Shown here: positions 14,301 to 27,825 of the stretch, one piece after another
How the letters are laid out: every line of letters begins with the position of its first letter
How positions within the stretch are numbered: the stretch's first letter is position 1
From: Anseranas semipalmata
Taxonomy: Eukaryota > Chordata > Aves > Anseriformes > Anseranatidae
Assembly: GCA_013399115.1 (NCBI GenBank)
Contig: VXAA01003843.1
Span: 646,263-710,262, forward strand
Length of the DNA: 64,000 bases
Reading direction: 5' to 3'
The notes under the pieces: generated by a model
Databases searched by the model: none
What the model was told of the DNA's origin: nothing
The model's input: only the letters and a program-made list of their open reading frames with translations
Position numbers and translations under genes: made by a program

Positions 14301-17300
14301 AAGGGATTGCTCAGAAAACTCCATCACTGCAAAGATGCATAACTACATGAATTACTTGCCAGCAATAAGAAAGGGGGAAATGTTGGGTGAAATTGAATGA
14401 GATAAAACCATGGAGGGAAAGGACACAAATGGGAAAAAGGGAAGTGCTAGAAGATAAATGAGTGCTAGAAAGGACTACTTGCTGCACACAAGGCTGCAGC
14501 GCCAATACTAGCAATAAGGCAGTAGCAAACCTAAATCATGTGTGGGCAGAAGCTCAAAGGAAAGCTGCACTATGCCTGTTTGCAGGAACCCAGGCTATCA
14601 ACCTTGATTCAAAACTTTATAGCATTCAAACAACAAAGGACCACCTTGGACATGTAGAAGAAACAGAACTTCATTCTCAGCTAAATTCAGGGATTTCTGA
14701 ATACAAACTATGGGCAGAGAAGCCGGAAAGGATTTTCTTGCTAGCACAGGCTGAGATTTTAGGGCTACTCCAGATGGTATCTGGGCTGGGGCTGTGTGCA
14801 GAGCATCCCCAGTACTCCATATGGCCCTTGATGCTGGCCCAGGAGCACTGTAAGCACCTCAGTCCTTGGGTTTCCCATACAGGCAGAAAGCACACCTAAG
14901 TGGGTGCTGGGAGATGACCTTATGCTCCACATCTCATAGCTATTAAAAAAGCAGACAAGGGGGTGGGGGAGGAGATTCGGAAGGGAGAATCACAGAGCTA
15001 ATTGGGGAAAAGATTTCCTTTAAATGCTACACAACCTTGAAGAAACATGATGCCAGTTGAATAACTGATGATAACACTAAATGCTGTTTAAGGGGAGAGA
15101 ATACAGTTGTAAATACAAAATGAGAGCAATAAAGTTCAGGCCAACTTGGATAGATTAAGAGCACATGCTTATAAATAACTGCAGTTCCACAATGAAAGAG
15201 GCAATGTAATGAGGCAATAAGAAAATCGACATACTCCTCTGTTACAAAACACTAAGCATGAAAAGAAGCTTACACTTGTCATGAATAAAAGTCTTCTTCA
15301 TATCTTCCACACAGTGCTTGGTGGCAGAAAAACCCTGTATCACATAAACTGAATGAAGGGTACATGCAAAAATTAACTCAGGAGTAAAAGTTCAATACTA
15401 TAAAAATGAGTGAAGATTCATCCAAAGTGCAAAAAGAAACAGCAACTAACAGAGAGAATAACATATAGCATCTCATATGACAAGACAGAATTAGTTCGGC
15501 TTTTAAGAGGTGAGGTATGTATTTGGGAGAAGCAACTACTGGAGTATGTAAAGGACAATGCAAAAGGGAGGTGGAAAAAACTACGTATGGTTTCCAATTC
15601 ATTTAAATGTTTCTGTATAAGCACAAAGCAGATCTTCAGTTCTCAAGCAACATTATTGTTAATATCCAGATTACAGAAAACATGTAGGATTTGATGGATA
15701 AAACTGAAAGATATGAATATACATATAAGATTTTGTCCAGTCCTCTGAAATGTATATGTATATGTGTTGAAATATTCTGTCTGATGTTAGTTAATTTGCC
15801 ATTAAAATATTATGCAGGTTAACATTTGGCTATGATGGGTAATCAAATCTACAGTTTCACTGCAATGGATTGTTTTCCATTAGCTTTACTTTTCATTGCC
15901 AATGAATAAAGGTAATAGAAGAAAACTGCAAGCTCAGATGCTTAAGGAATATACTAGCCACACAATTACTTACAATATTTGTGAAGAAACAAGAATGGAC
16001 ATCCACAGAAAATGCTGAACAACTTTAAATTATTCCAACACTTACCTATATAGTCCATCTCTCTCCAGCACCACATTTAGTTAGATTTATACCTGCAGTA
16101 CAGTAATACCAAAAGCTTTTAATTTCATTATGTTGCATAAAATTACTTACAATGCTTTTCATCATTTCATGTTTTGAATGATGGAAGGGGATACACACGG
16201 TATTTAAAATGCTGACTGAATAAACTACATGACTTATTAGAACCAAGCACTGCAGAAGGAAAAGAAAAGTAAGGCCAAGGTTGAGAGACTCTCTCCTTAC
16301 TCAGCCGTTATTTTGGAGAACGCAGCATATCTTGTTTGCAGCTGTATAAAAAGGCATAATAGATGCAGGACAAAAAAAAAAAATCGACATTCTAATTCCA
16401 TACCAGCCATCTGACAGATTGGTCAAATCCTTGCAGATGAGCAAAGGGATTTTTTGGAATGACATTATAAACGTATTTAATGTCCTAAATCTGTATATGC
16501 TGTAAGAATAAACTTTGGCATTTAAAAGATTATTTGAAACATCTGGACTTTCCTTCAGCCTGGGAAGTCCACATTTGCCTTCCAGTTTTTGATCACAAAC
16601 ACCTGAATTAGACATGGGAGCTTAAAACCCCTATGCCCATTGTAGTGCTGCCTAACTTGGGCAGGCTGGGGGGGATGCAGCTGTGACCATGGAGGAAGAG
16701 AATCTCTTCTTACCAAACACTGCTAGCTCCAAGAAAGGCGACGGAAGCTGGAGTAGGAGAGGAAAGTGCACCAAAATTGCTATTTCAGTAAAATATAAAA
16801 GTTCCCACAGATTCAGAATTGATACATTTCACTTCCTTTTTCATGTGGAATTTTAACTGTTATACTTTTACAGGCTCTTCTGATTCCTAAGTAGCACTAC
16901 TGCACATAGAGTGTATCATACTACTGAAATCAAGCTGTTAGGATGTTCCATGTTAAATGTTTTATAAATCATTAAAAATATAAATTTAAGGCAGATGCTG
17001 CTGCTTGCTGTTTAATGAATCTTATCTGTTCAAGTGTACTCTATGTGTGTGGCAATAAACCATTAACAGATTTCAGAATTACACAATAAGTATTCCCAAC
17101 AAGTATTTCCAAGCTCCAGACTGCAGAATATATACGTATGTAGATGACAGATACATATATTCACATTCTCATCCTAAAGTGAGAAAAGGAAAAAAAAAAT
17201 AGTTCTTGAATCAGAAATTCTTAGTTTTAGCCTTAGTACTCTCATGCAGTTCTCAGAGTGTCATGTCCAAATTGCTGCAAAATCTCCTTTTGCAGCAAGT

Positions 17301-20300
17301 AATTTACAACTTGTATGCACTGACCACGTTCCACAGGTCATTCAAAATTACAATTCTTTTTCTTAAGGAATGTCTCATGTACCATCATGCACAAGTGATA
17401 AACAGCATTTGTTAGACACCCAATTGGCGATTCACTTTCTAACTTTAAGGGTCAGACTGCAAGCACTTGGAGCAAAATTCTTCAGAAAAACTTCACCTGC
17501 CCTCCCTTCCATTTTTGGTTACACTAATGTAATTCCGGCAAAGAGAAATCCAAATCAGTCCTACGCAGTATGAAAATGATACTTCTGTAAGACACCCAAC
17601 TATATCAAGTTCTATTTAAAAATTGGTGTGCTATTTCAGGGATTCACGGTGGTGAAGAAAGTGATGGGGAGGGTATCATCAATTCTGAAGGTAATTTAAA
17701 AGTTTTATTTATATATGCAATAGACAAAGACTTGGCAGCAATATAATAAAGAAAACAACATATCTGTCATAAGTTATGTGTTGTTGGAAGTTTGTCACCA
17801 ACCTCACTACAGAGGCTGATACCTGCAAAACTTGAACCTCCCTTATTAGAGTCAACAAAGAGGTTTAAATTGTGGCCTTTTTAGCATCCTTCCTGCAAAG
17901 GTTACCATCTTGTGACAGCACTGCAAAATCAGTTCATACCTGACGTGGTCTCATGCAATGTGCTAAAACTGATGACACGTGGAGCAAGACAAAAACAGTG
18001 GGAGAATACCTTTGCCAGAGATCGTTCAAGTCCCTGTGTTTTACAGAGACTGATAAACTGATGAAGTGTGAAAGAACCAGTTCCTTCAAATCTGCCTGAT
18101 ACCTTGTGAAGTTCTCTGGCTGACTGGCAACTGCCCAGTTTGGCAATGGTTGTGTTATCTTGCAAAGTTGAACCCCAAGGACTGAGCTCCAGCCCAGTCT
18201 GTCACGAAAGCTTTTAATGAGAAGGTGGGAGAAGAGGCAGAAAGGGCCTTTGTTCCACACCAAAATGAAATTAAACTAAAACATTCCTATCTTCTGCAAG
18301 TTAAGATTAAGATTTCTCTTCGTGACTGAAACCGTCAATAATTGCAAAGCCCAACTTTGAACACAGGCCGTACAGAAGACAGTTTTCTAAACTGGAAAAC
18401 ATTTTTTTGTCTTTGTTTCTTCATGTTCTAGTGTTATTTCTACCAGTAGTTCAACATGACAGCTTAGATATGTTACCTGAAAGGGAATTACAGGGATTCT
18501 TACTCCTGAAATGATATAAAACAAGTATTTCATGTAAAGAGTAACACTCGTGGGAGCATAAATATCAGTTCTTTGAAGATGCACAGACAATATATTCAGA
18601 GACCTAGCTGTGCTACTAAGAAACCTCTTCATTAGAGGGATTCATTTGTTTGGATTAGATTCTGCCAGTTGAACACAAAGTTTTCTTCCTGAGAGATCCC
18701 CTTGATTCACTGACATTTGTAAAGTGCTATAAAATGCTAATTGGTATCATCAGCAAACCATTAACATTCTGTTTAGTCTTACTCTCAAAGCAAAAATTAT
18801 AATAGGAAATAAAATGTCATGCAGCAAAGAAATAGCTGAAGACTTTAACAAGAGGCAACCATTATTTCCCTTTATATGTTAAACCTATTTGTATATAAGT
18901 GCTTGTTTTACACCCTTCCAGATACACATAGCCTTAGCAGTCAGAAACAAACATTTCTGCTCCTAACAGGTTGCCTCCAGCCAAGGAAGTTTGCTGCTAC
19001 AGAAAAATCAATATTCTAATAAAAATCTATCTTTTATTAATTTTCTCTAACTTCTGTGTTAGAGAAAATCTGTGTCTTTGCTAATCCACAGATAGGCTTT
19101 CAGCTGACCACCAATTTTCTTCTTTGCCCCAAACTCTGGCTTGCTTCATCTTGTATTAATAAGTCAGGTATATTTTTTCCTCTCCCTGCCACCAGATCTT
19201 GGGAAGAGAAGTCAGTCTGCTCTATTGTGCTGAAGTACAAGATGCTTTTTGTAGCTCTACTTGGCTGAATATTGCAGAGTTCAAGCACAACAGGGTGTTT
19301 GAATTACACTAACATGTAAAAACATTTCTGGTTAAAAAATACTTTATTGCCACCAATTTAAAACCATAAACATGCTTTGAATCCAATTCAATATATTCCT
19401 TATTTGTTCCTGATTCTCTCCCTTTATTATTATTAGAAGGCATAAATTTCCAGCAAGGCTTGTGCTTGACAAGGCTCCATTATTTGCACATGACAAGGTT
19501 TATCAAAAACAGTTGGATTTTATGAGGAGTCTTTCATGTTTCCTCCATAAAATATAAATAAATGAAAAGGATTAGATGGAGGAAGCAGAGTATAATTCAT
19601 CACCAATGTGAAGCAGAAGGAGCAGACTGCAGATGGATGAACTGAAGAAGAACATGGTGACTGGTCTACTGAAGAAAACTACCGTCTCTATCAAATGCTG
19701 GGGAGCAAAGACCATAATAAAGCAGCATTAACTTCTCTTGCCACTTCTAGGTGTCCCTAAATGCACAAACTGCAGAATCACCCTAAGATGCAAAAACACA
19801 TATAAAATAGTACTGCAGCAGTCTAGTTTTATTTGCTTGGATAATACTTGTTTGTTTTGTGGCTACAGGATAAATTACAAGATGAGCAACTTAAAATTAA
19901 ATCTACTCCCCGTAAATAGTTAGAGAACAATTAGGGGAAAAAACCTTTTAAGGTTGCAGTGCCTCACTCTGTTCTCCATTACCCTCATGTCAGTCAGATA
20001 AAAATCCATTAAATTGCCTCATATTCCCATAAAAACAAGTGGTGGAGACAGTAGCCCACTTTTTTTTGCCCAGCTAAATTTGTAAAGTTATCCTGTAATC
20101 CTAAAGCAAGTCCATGGGATTACTTCTATCCATCATATACGCGATACAAAGAAACTCAGGGACAGGGTTGTTTTCTACACAAGTTAGGCAAGTGTATCAA
20201 CTTCCACGTCTTCCTCTGTGGTAACAGCATATATAAATTAGGCACATGGTAACTGTGGTTATCTGGATAGAATTTAAAAAGCCACAAAAGTTGGTTAATT

Positions 20301-23214
20301 TCAGACGAAAGTGGTCACAAACTTTAGCTCTTGAATGCAATCCCAAATTCATCTTGCTAAGCCTAGTCTCTACATTCCAGCAGAACTGAACTTCCACTTC
20401 TCTTGAAACTTTAAATTTGGGCGTTCACTTTTGGTCCAGTTCAGAACGAACACAGTTTTGCAGAGAGCAAAAACACTAATGTTCAGTTTCAGTAAGGTAA
20501 ATACAAAGCCAACAAGCACAAATGACTTTTTTTTAATACCGTAGAAAGTCAAAATACCATCTCATCTTACTAAAACAAAGTAAAAAATATTTATAACCAT
20601 TTATCTAGACACTTTTTCTGCCAAATTCCATCAACATCAATATGTTCCCACAGAACATTTCTCTTTTGGTGAAACTGCAGTGAAAATTTTCTCAAAACGT
20701 TACGGTTTGAAGTGTGCATTTCAAAGGACTATCCTGAAATAAAAGCTGATCGTCATCATAGATACTTGGAGTGGAAAGCATGCACTTCTCAGATGCAAGT
20801 GCAGTGTAAACACTTAGGCAGATGAATTATGAAAATATTACCTCACCTTAAACCATTGCAGCATTCTCTGTGTTTTTTCAAAACAAGCAAAAAGACCCTC
20901 CCCTAAGCTGGTCTCTTACTACTTCATAACCTTACCAATAAAAACTTCTGGGTTTTATCTATACGAGGTGTGCCTTTCTTCCCACACCTACACAAGACTC
21001 TGCCTGTCAGTACTAAATCTGTTTCCAGTAACAAAGGAGTCAGGGGAGACTGTCCTTAGAGACTGAGTGAATTAGCCAGAATAAGTATGAAAGCTTAAGT
21101 TTAAAATAATGGTTTAAAGAATGATGGGTACAAGACAGAGAGGGACTGTCTGAAGGAGATTAATTTTGCTAACAGTTTCCACAGTGAAAAGGTATACATT
21201 AGATTTAACCAATCCTCTGATTCAAGTGTGTAAGCCACAGTAGAAATCCAATAGAGAGAGAAACATTTTTTGGCACAATTTTACATCATCTTGTCAAGGC
21301 ATGAATTAAATCACAAGTGTTAATGCGCAAGGTAAATAAAAACTTAAATACCTTCTTGCTTTATTTCAGAAAGAATAACTTCATGCTTCATTTTTTCCTT
21401 CATTTTAACATTGTCATTTTTGGTCTTTATCCCACAAACTTTTATATATGTGATTTCCTCATACGAGCAAAGCTGAATACTTGCATTATGGTTTGCAGGA
21501 TTTGTGCCTTACATTGCACATTCTTCATGCTGTATTCTACCAGTGCTACATAAATAGAGAAATAATTAATGGGCAACAAGAGAGATTCAGGTGCTACTTC
21601 AGGCAAACTCATTCCCAGGAATTTCTTTTGATGCAGGCTATATAGCTGTGGATTGACTAGCTAAATCTCTGCATAAATGAAGTCTATCTTTTATTCATAA
21701 GTCTAAAGCTGAATGTTTTCATTTGTTGGAAATGAATTGTGACCTCCTGGTACTTCTCCCCCTGACAGGCCATGTGATATTTAAATGTGTTGTATATGCC
21801 CTCATTTAATCAGGTTGTACAAACCTGACTCAACTGATGATAGAATCTGACCAGATAACCTTATCATTTGTTTTGGATTGTTGACTAAATCTTTGGCACA
21901 CCCTGTATTGGATTGCATCAGGGATCAAAACAGGGGGAAAAAAAGCAGCCATGAAATTATATTTCAATACGTGGAAGAAGGCCTAAATCTGATCTATAGA
22001 CATGCTAGCAATAAACACAAGGCAAAATCCAACTCCAGGCAGTCTGGGAAAGTTTCCCTAAGTACTGTACACAAAGACATCAGCTTTATATTTGCTCTTG
22101 TTTCTCCTTCTGATCACAAAGCTGCTACAGTTTAGCTCCTGTTACTTGTTTCTGGAAGCAGAACAGTGATTTTCCTGTAATCAAAATTAATGAACTCACA
22201 GGGAAGCACTGATACTAAAAGCAACATGCAACAAAGGTATCTTGGAGGTGTTAACTGCTACAACCTGGGATTCAGTATTCCAGGACCAGTTCAAAAGAAG
22301 TAAGTGATTGAGAGAAATCAGTATGCAGAGTCCAGCAAGCAATAATTGATATTCTACAGGTCACCAGAGCTGTCCTTGTGACTCTTTGATAAAAGAGGGA
22401 GCTCAGTCACCAGTCGGCCACTACTTCTAGGCTGAGTCCCTACTGGCCTTCTGCATGTCAACAAAGTGCCAGATGTGATGTCTCTGGGACATATGGGATC
22501 CCTGGAGCAGGGTGGGAAACACAGGCAAGTGACAGGAGAAAGCTGATTTACACAGCTAAGTCTCTCCCCTGGGTTAGACATCAACAGAGTGTGCCCACTC
22601 CTCACCTTGTATCAGAGACAAATACCAGTTCCTTAACCACCAAAAGAATGAACAGAGAATTAAGTTAAACCAGAGCAAGCTTAAGGCTCCTCGGTGCTGT
22701 GCACTAAATTCAGCTTTGCCATACCAAGTAGGCATAAGGTACAAAGATTGGTTTTATAGCAGGGGCAGAGAGGATTTGAGAAAGAGTGGAACAGAGAAAA
22801 GGATGTAGAATAACTAAGTGGACATAAAGGAGCACAAAGAGGCAAATGGGGTGTCTCTGTCAGAGAGAAGGGCTAAAAGGGATCCGATCTGAGGAACTGC
22901 AGTTCAAGAGATTTTTTTTTTTCCATTGGGACACAGTTAAAAAGGTTTTCCAGACCCAGTTCAGCACACTGCACAATGTAAGCAGTATACATTATGACCC
23001 AAGGACACAGAGGACAGGGACTGACTCAGGATGTGCAAGCTGTCTGGAGACAAACATATTCTTTGCTCAACAGGACCAACCAGATATGCAGAAGAAGGTC
23101 GCAGGTGCTACACACATGCCTTCGCCTCTTCCTGTAGTAGACACCTGGCACCTCTGAACACCACAATCCATGTGCAGCTACTGGGCCACGTTCTCCTTCT
23201 GTACCCATCCTGCC
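14301..23214. other. Noncoding unique stretch
   Basis: No gene is supported. The longest open frame is 145 codons at 14462-14899 (+). It has no recognisable domain and no convincing initiation or splice context, and I read it as chance. I see no transposon signature in the rest. Confidence 0.5.
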
Positions 23215-23258
23215 ACGCTGGTGACTGGTTGACGCTGGTGACTGGTTGACGCTGGTGA
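23215..23258. repeat. 17-bp minisatellite, about 2.6 copies
   Basis: The unit acgctggtgactggttg is repeated perfectly at 23215-23231 and 23232-23248, followed by a partial third copy to 23258. The block is GC-richer than its flanks. Confidence 0.93.
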
Positions 23259-26200
23259 AGGGGGGAAAACCTAAAAACTAGCCAGACTTTGAGTAGGAAA
23301 TCCCAAGGCATCATAAAGATGGTTGCCCTATGAGTTGAGTGCCCTATGTATGCCTCAGTCTGCTGCAAGAGCACTTGAAGTAGCTGGAACAACAGTTGTG
23401 CACTGCTGCTCAATCCCATAACATCAGTGGCCTTATTACACACCAGGATGAGTTTCCTCTGAGACTGCCTCTCCATTTGTGCCTGTGATTTCTCACTGCT
23501 TTCATTCGCAATAACGTGTCCACAGAATGAATCGGGGAATACAGAAAAATATCCCAGACTGTCTGTTTAGAAGGCGTATCTCACACCCTAGGGCTGATTC
23601 AGGAGCTACTAAAAAGGTGAGAATTTCAGTCCAGCTGTTAAGATCTTCCTGTATGACTTTAATATCAACAAAAATAAATCTTTAGCTCCCAAATTTTTCC
23701 ACAGTTTAAAAACAGACTAAGTACATGATAGTCATATTTCATGGGTCAAATTCTTCCCCACTAATCACACAAGAAAGCAATCCATTTCTTACATAACCTC
23801 TGTCATTTCCAGGAGATTCCTTAACAAATGGTGCTTTGTCGTGGGCAAGATGGGAATCCTGCACACTCCAAATCCAATTTATTTGTGTGGACTAGACAGG
23901 AAATGCATCTGACTCTTCCATAATATAATAATAATTATTATTATTTTCCTGCTTATTGAGAAACAGAACTGATGCCATTATATTCCACTACTTAGAAATA
24001 ACAAACCACTAAGCCCAAAGGGATGAGTAAGAGCAAGGAAGGTTGATTAACAAAGCCATTGCTAAGTTAATTGAGCAGAACGTCACTATTTCCCTCTCAA
24101 AAAAAAATTGTTTTTCATCTCAAAGGATTCATAAACATTTTGCAAATCCTGTATATACAGAGTTGTACATGGTCTGAGGACCTATTGCCATAACTAGCAA
24201 GTGAGTTTTTAAATAAATGAACTGTGGTTACTTTCATTAGTGGTCTGGCAAACTGGGATCATTTGCCAAAATAACAACTTAAGAAAATATTTGGTTCAGG
24301 CTTATGATTGTTCACCTTGGAAACATGATTCTGCAGTAAAGAGAACCAGTTATGGCAAAGTCATCTGTCCAGTCAAGACAGCTTGCACTGCACATTTTTA
24401 GTACTTAAAATCTGCCAAAAGCCAGTTCCAAACAAGTCAACCAATGTCTAAGAAGCTATACATTCTTGAAAACTACAGGAATGCTCACTGTTTCAAATGA
24501 GAATAGGTTTGATTAACTTAAGGTCCACCTGCCAGACGGAAGCTGTACAAGGAGATAAACATATAAAGCTTTGAAAAATGTTTACATCTTTCTTAAAAAC
24601 AAACTCTCAGAAAAAAGGCCTATAATAAGGATGGTTGTTCAATAAGAAAATTTGTTGAGGTATTAATTCGCAAACCATCTAATACCTTTTTCACTGTCAT
24701 TCCAAAGGCTATCAGCAGCCTGCACTGCAATTTGACCACTCCTAGAAACCTTCTACATAGGCAGACTTGAGGGAAAGTGAAATTGGTTCAAGTATGTTAC
24801 AGTTTTGCAGCTTGCCAATTAGAGATCATTGCTGTAAGTTTGGTGAACAGACTGCTGCTTTCATTACCTCATCATTTTCTGAAACCTGAATCAAAACAAC
24901 CCCAAAATAAAGTAACCCAAATTTAACCACAACAGTATTGGCCTGCTATACATTGACACAAGTTTGTATAGGTTTAATTGAAAGTGTATGTTCATGTATC
25001 AAGCTCGGAGACTTGGCTTAAAAAGACAGGTAACTCAATGGTATGTGCCTCCCCCCAACTTTTGGCTGGAGGGAAACCAGGGCGTGCTTTGAAGTTTCTT
25101 ATGAGATGCAGAAAGTGGTACCTGACTTAAAGAGAGAATATGCAGATTAGAATTCCTCAGGTATTAAGCTCTTCTGGTTCACAAATTGTTTGTGTTTGAA
25201 TGCAGTCTAAAGGAGAGGAAAATAAAAAGAGCTATACCATATGACTTTTTTATGACACAGTTGAGGAAACAATTCCAAATCCTTCTTTTTTTTCCCTTAA
25301 CAAGGAGTCCTTCTGGCATATGTTGGAAGCTGTTGTTTGATATCAGTAGATCATATGCTAATTCTCCACAGCGAACATACTATACAGTCATAACTTTTAC
25401 GAGAATTTTAATTACCTGTCAAATTATTTTGTGTTTCACCTAGGGGAGGTGCAAGGGTATTTTTACCTTACTTTTGGTACTGTTTTCAAATTCCAGTTGC
25501 CATCATTTAAGAAATGTTAATGATGCTAATGAATACTAAAGGTCATACAGTTAGCTTGTGTAAATTAGCACAGACCAGTTGATTCCTGCAGCTCTACTGA
25601 TTTACAGTTACTGAGGACCTTAAGATCCTGGGACTGCAATTTACTAGTCTTGGCTATAGATTTTGTTCCATATATTAGAAGCTGACTAGAAGTATTTGTA
25701 GAGTCAAGTGAAAATGCAGGTTAATGCAGTGAATGTCAATCAACATGAACCAAAACAATTTTTCACATTCATTTCCACTTGCATTTATACATACATAGTT
25801 CTGACCCTTTTTTCCCTTCATTTCTTTTTTTAATAATGAACACACACAAAAGCAGTGAAGCTCAATTTAAATCCTTCAAGTTTGCAACCAAAGCATGAAA
25901 AAGGCATTATACATGGTTTCAACTAGCAAGCTGGGAACCCACCATTTTTGATTTGCACACCCCTAGACTTTGAATCTCAGACCAACCTGTAATTTTAGTA
26001 CAAAATCATAACACAGTTATCCTTGACTCACTGCTAAGGCCATGAAAGAATGTAGATTCCAACCAACTTTGGAAGACTCTAAATGCCACTGTATTTTAGA
26101 AAAGCTCCTAAACAATTAAATTTAGATGGTTCCCAGTTTCATCCTGTGTGATTCACCTAAAGATGTGGGTTCACCTTTATACAGCATGTCTTGGCGTGCA

Positions 26201-27781
26201 TCATGTGTTTTGTGTCATAATTCTAATCCCCAGGTCAAAGTTTACTGCACTGACCAGTATGACCACTGCATTTGCTCTTTATCTGTATTTACTTATCTCA
26301 TATGAAATGAAAACTCTTCAGGGCAGAGTCTACAAGCATTTCTAAAGGAGTCTGAGTTTTAATGGCAGGTCCCAAGAATCACTATGACACAATTACCTAC
26401 GAGAATATTACTCTTTACTCACTGCCTGCAGGATGTACAGAAGTAGCACTGACATCTGCTACGCAAAACAGTGACACGTCCGAGAAAACAAGTGGACAAT
26501 GTAAAGACTACTGGATAATAATTCTGCATGAGATCCAGACTTTCTTAAAATGGTCAGCTAAAAGCAACATAAGACAAATAAGTATAGGCTAAACAAGACT
26601 AGCTGTTCTGAAGATTGAAAAAAATAACAGAGATATTACTCTGAAAGGCGGGAAACGAAAACAATTCCACTGAACTAGTCAAATTGGACAAAATAGACAA
26701 TGGCCTTGACAATTTCCCTTTTCTATCAGCATAAACTCATAATGATAGTAAATTATGGTAGTAAATGACAGTAAATTTTCTCATCTTCTTACTCCCATCA
26801 AATAATGAAGTATTTAAACCAGAAATGAAAATAAGCTATTCAGCTGTGAGGTGCTATAAAAGACACTGATTTGATTCCAGCAAAAGAATGATTTGAATGT
26901 AGATACCTGAAAACTAAGACACATATTTCACTCTGGGGATTAAAGAGGAATACTATGACCACACTCATAAATCACATTCTGGAGAAGCAAAAGTTTTCAA
27001 GAAAATATTTGCACAATAGCTTTTGTCAAGAAATACACATTTTCTGATCCAAATAGTCACCCATCCAACCCTCAAACCCCATTTTCTTCTGCTGTTTTCA
27101 TTGTCCTTGAGAGTTGTTCAACCAACTCTAGATTTTAAACACCAGAGCACAGAAGCACACCTTTATAACAGTGTCCTTTGAATGACTTCCTAGTAACTTG
27201 AAAGCTCAGGTGTCAACATTTCTGAGTGAAGACACCTACTACTGAAGGTCTGATGCCCAGAGAAAGGCAGCAGGTCTTTTGAGTCTGCTAATTTGAAGCT
27301 TTCTTCTCGTGTGCCTTTCCTACCATAAAAAACATTGAGGATATCATCAGAGACTATCGGATGAGTCATGTAGGGAGGAACTGATCACTTTGCTGCTACG
27401 CTTGAATATGCACAGTGAGGCAGGCTGTGAGACCTCATTGTGCCATCCGTCCTCATTGACTGAGGCAATACTTGATGGGGCTGGAAGAGCTTGATGTGAA
27501 AATACTGCCTTAGCCTTAGTAGAATGTCATTGCATTATTGGTTTGTGTCAGAAAATATGATGAAGATAGAATTTACTTTTATCACCACATTAGCTTTTCT
27601 AAAGAATTTTTAAAGTTATAATGTTTTAAGTCCTCAGACAAAAAGCTGGAACAATCAATGATTTGTCTTGCCCTTCATATTGCTTTAATTTTCAAGCTTT
27701 TATCCCTGCCTTATGAATATTAGACTGCAGCAGACTATGGTCAAATAAAGTATATCAGTTTCCCTCAGTGTTAGGATACTT

Positions 27782-27825
27782 AAAAAAGAGAGAAAGGGAG
27801 AGAGAAGGGGGAGAGGGGGAGAAAA
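27782..27825 (+). repeat. 44-nt homopurine (GA) tract
   Basis: An uninterrupted A/G run on the + strand, including two GGGGG blocks. Such tracts can form triplex DNA in vitro. No function is shown here. Confidence 0.9.

Noticed and set aside
14462..14899. Open frame of 145 codons, plus strand
   Set aside because: No domain recognised; overlapping minus-strand frame is also open, which points to low stop density rather than coding.
26362..26592. 76-codon frame with a balanced amino-acid composition (MAGPKNHYDTITYEN start)
   Set aside because: Looks protein-like at first, but no family is recognised, and no splice sites or conservation evidence can be shown.
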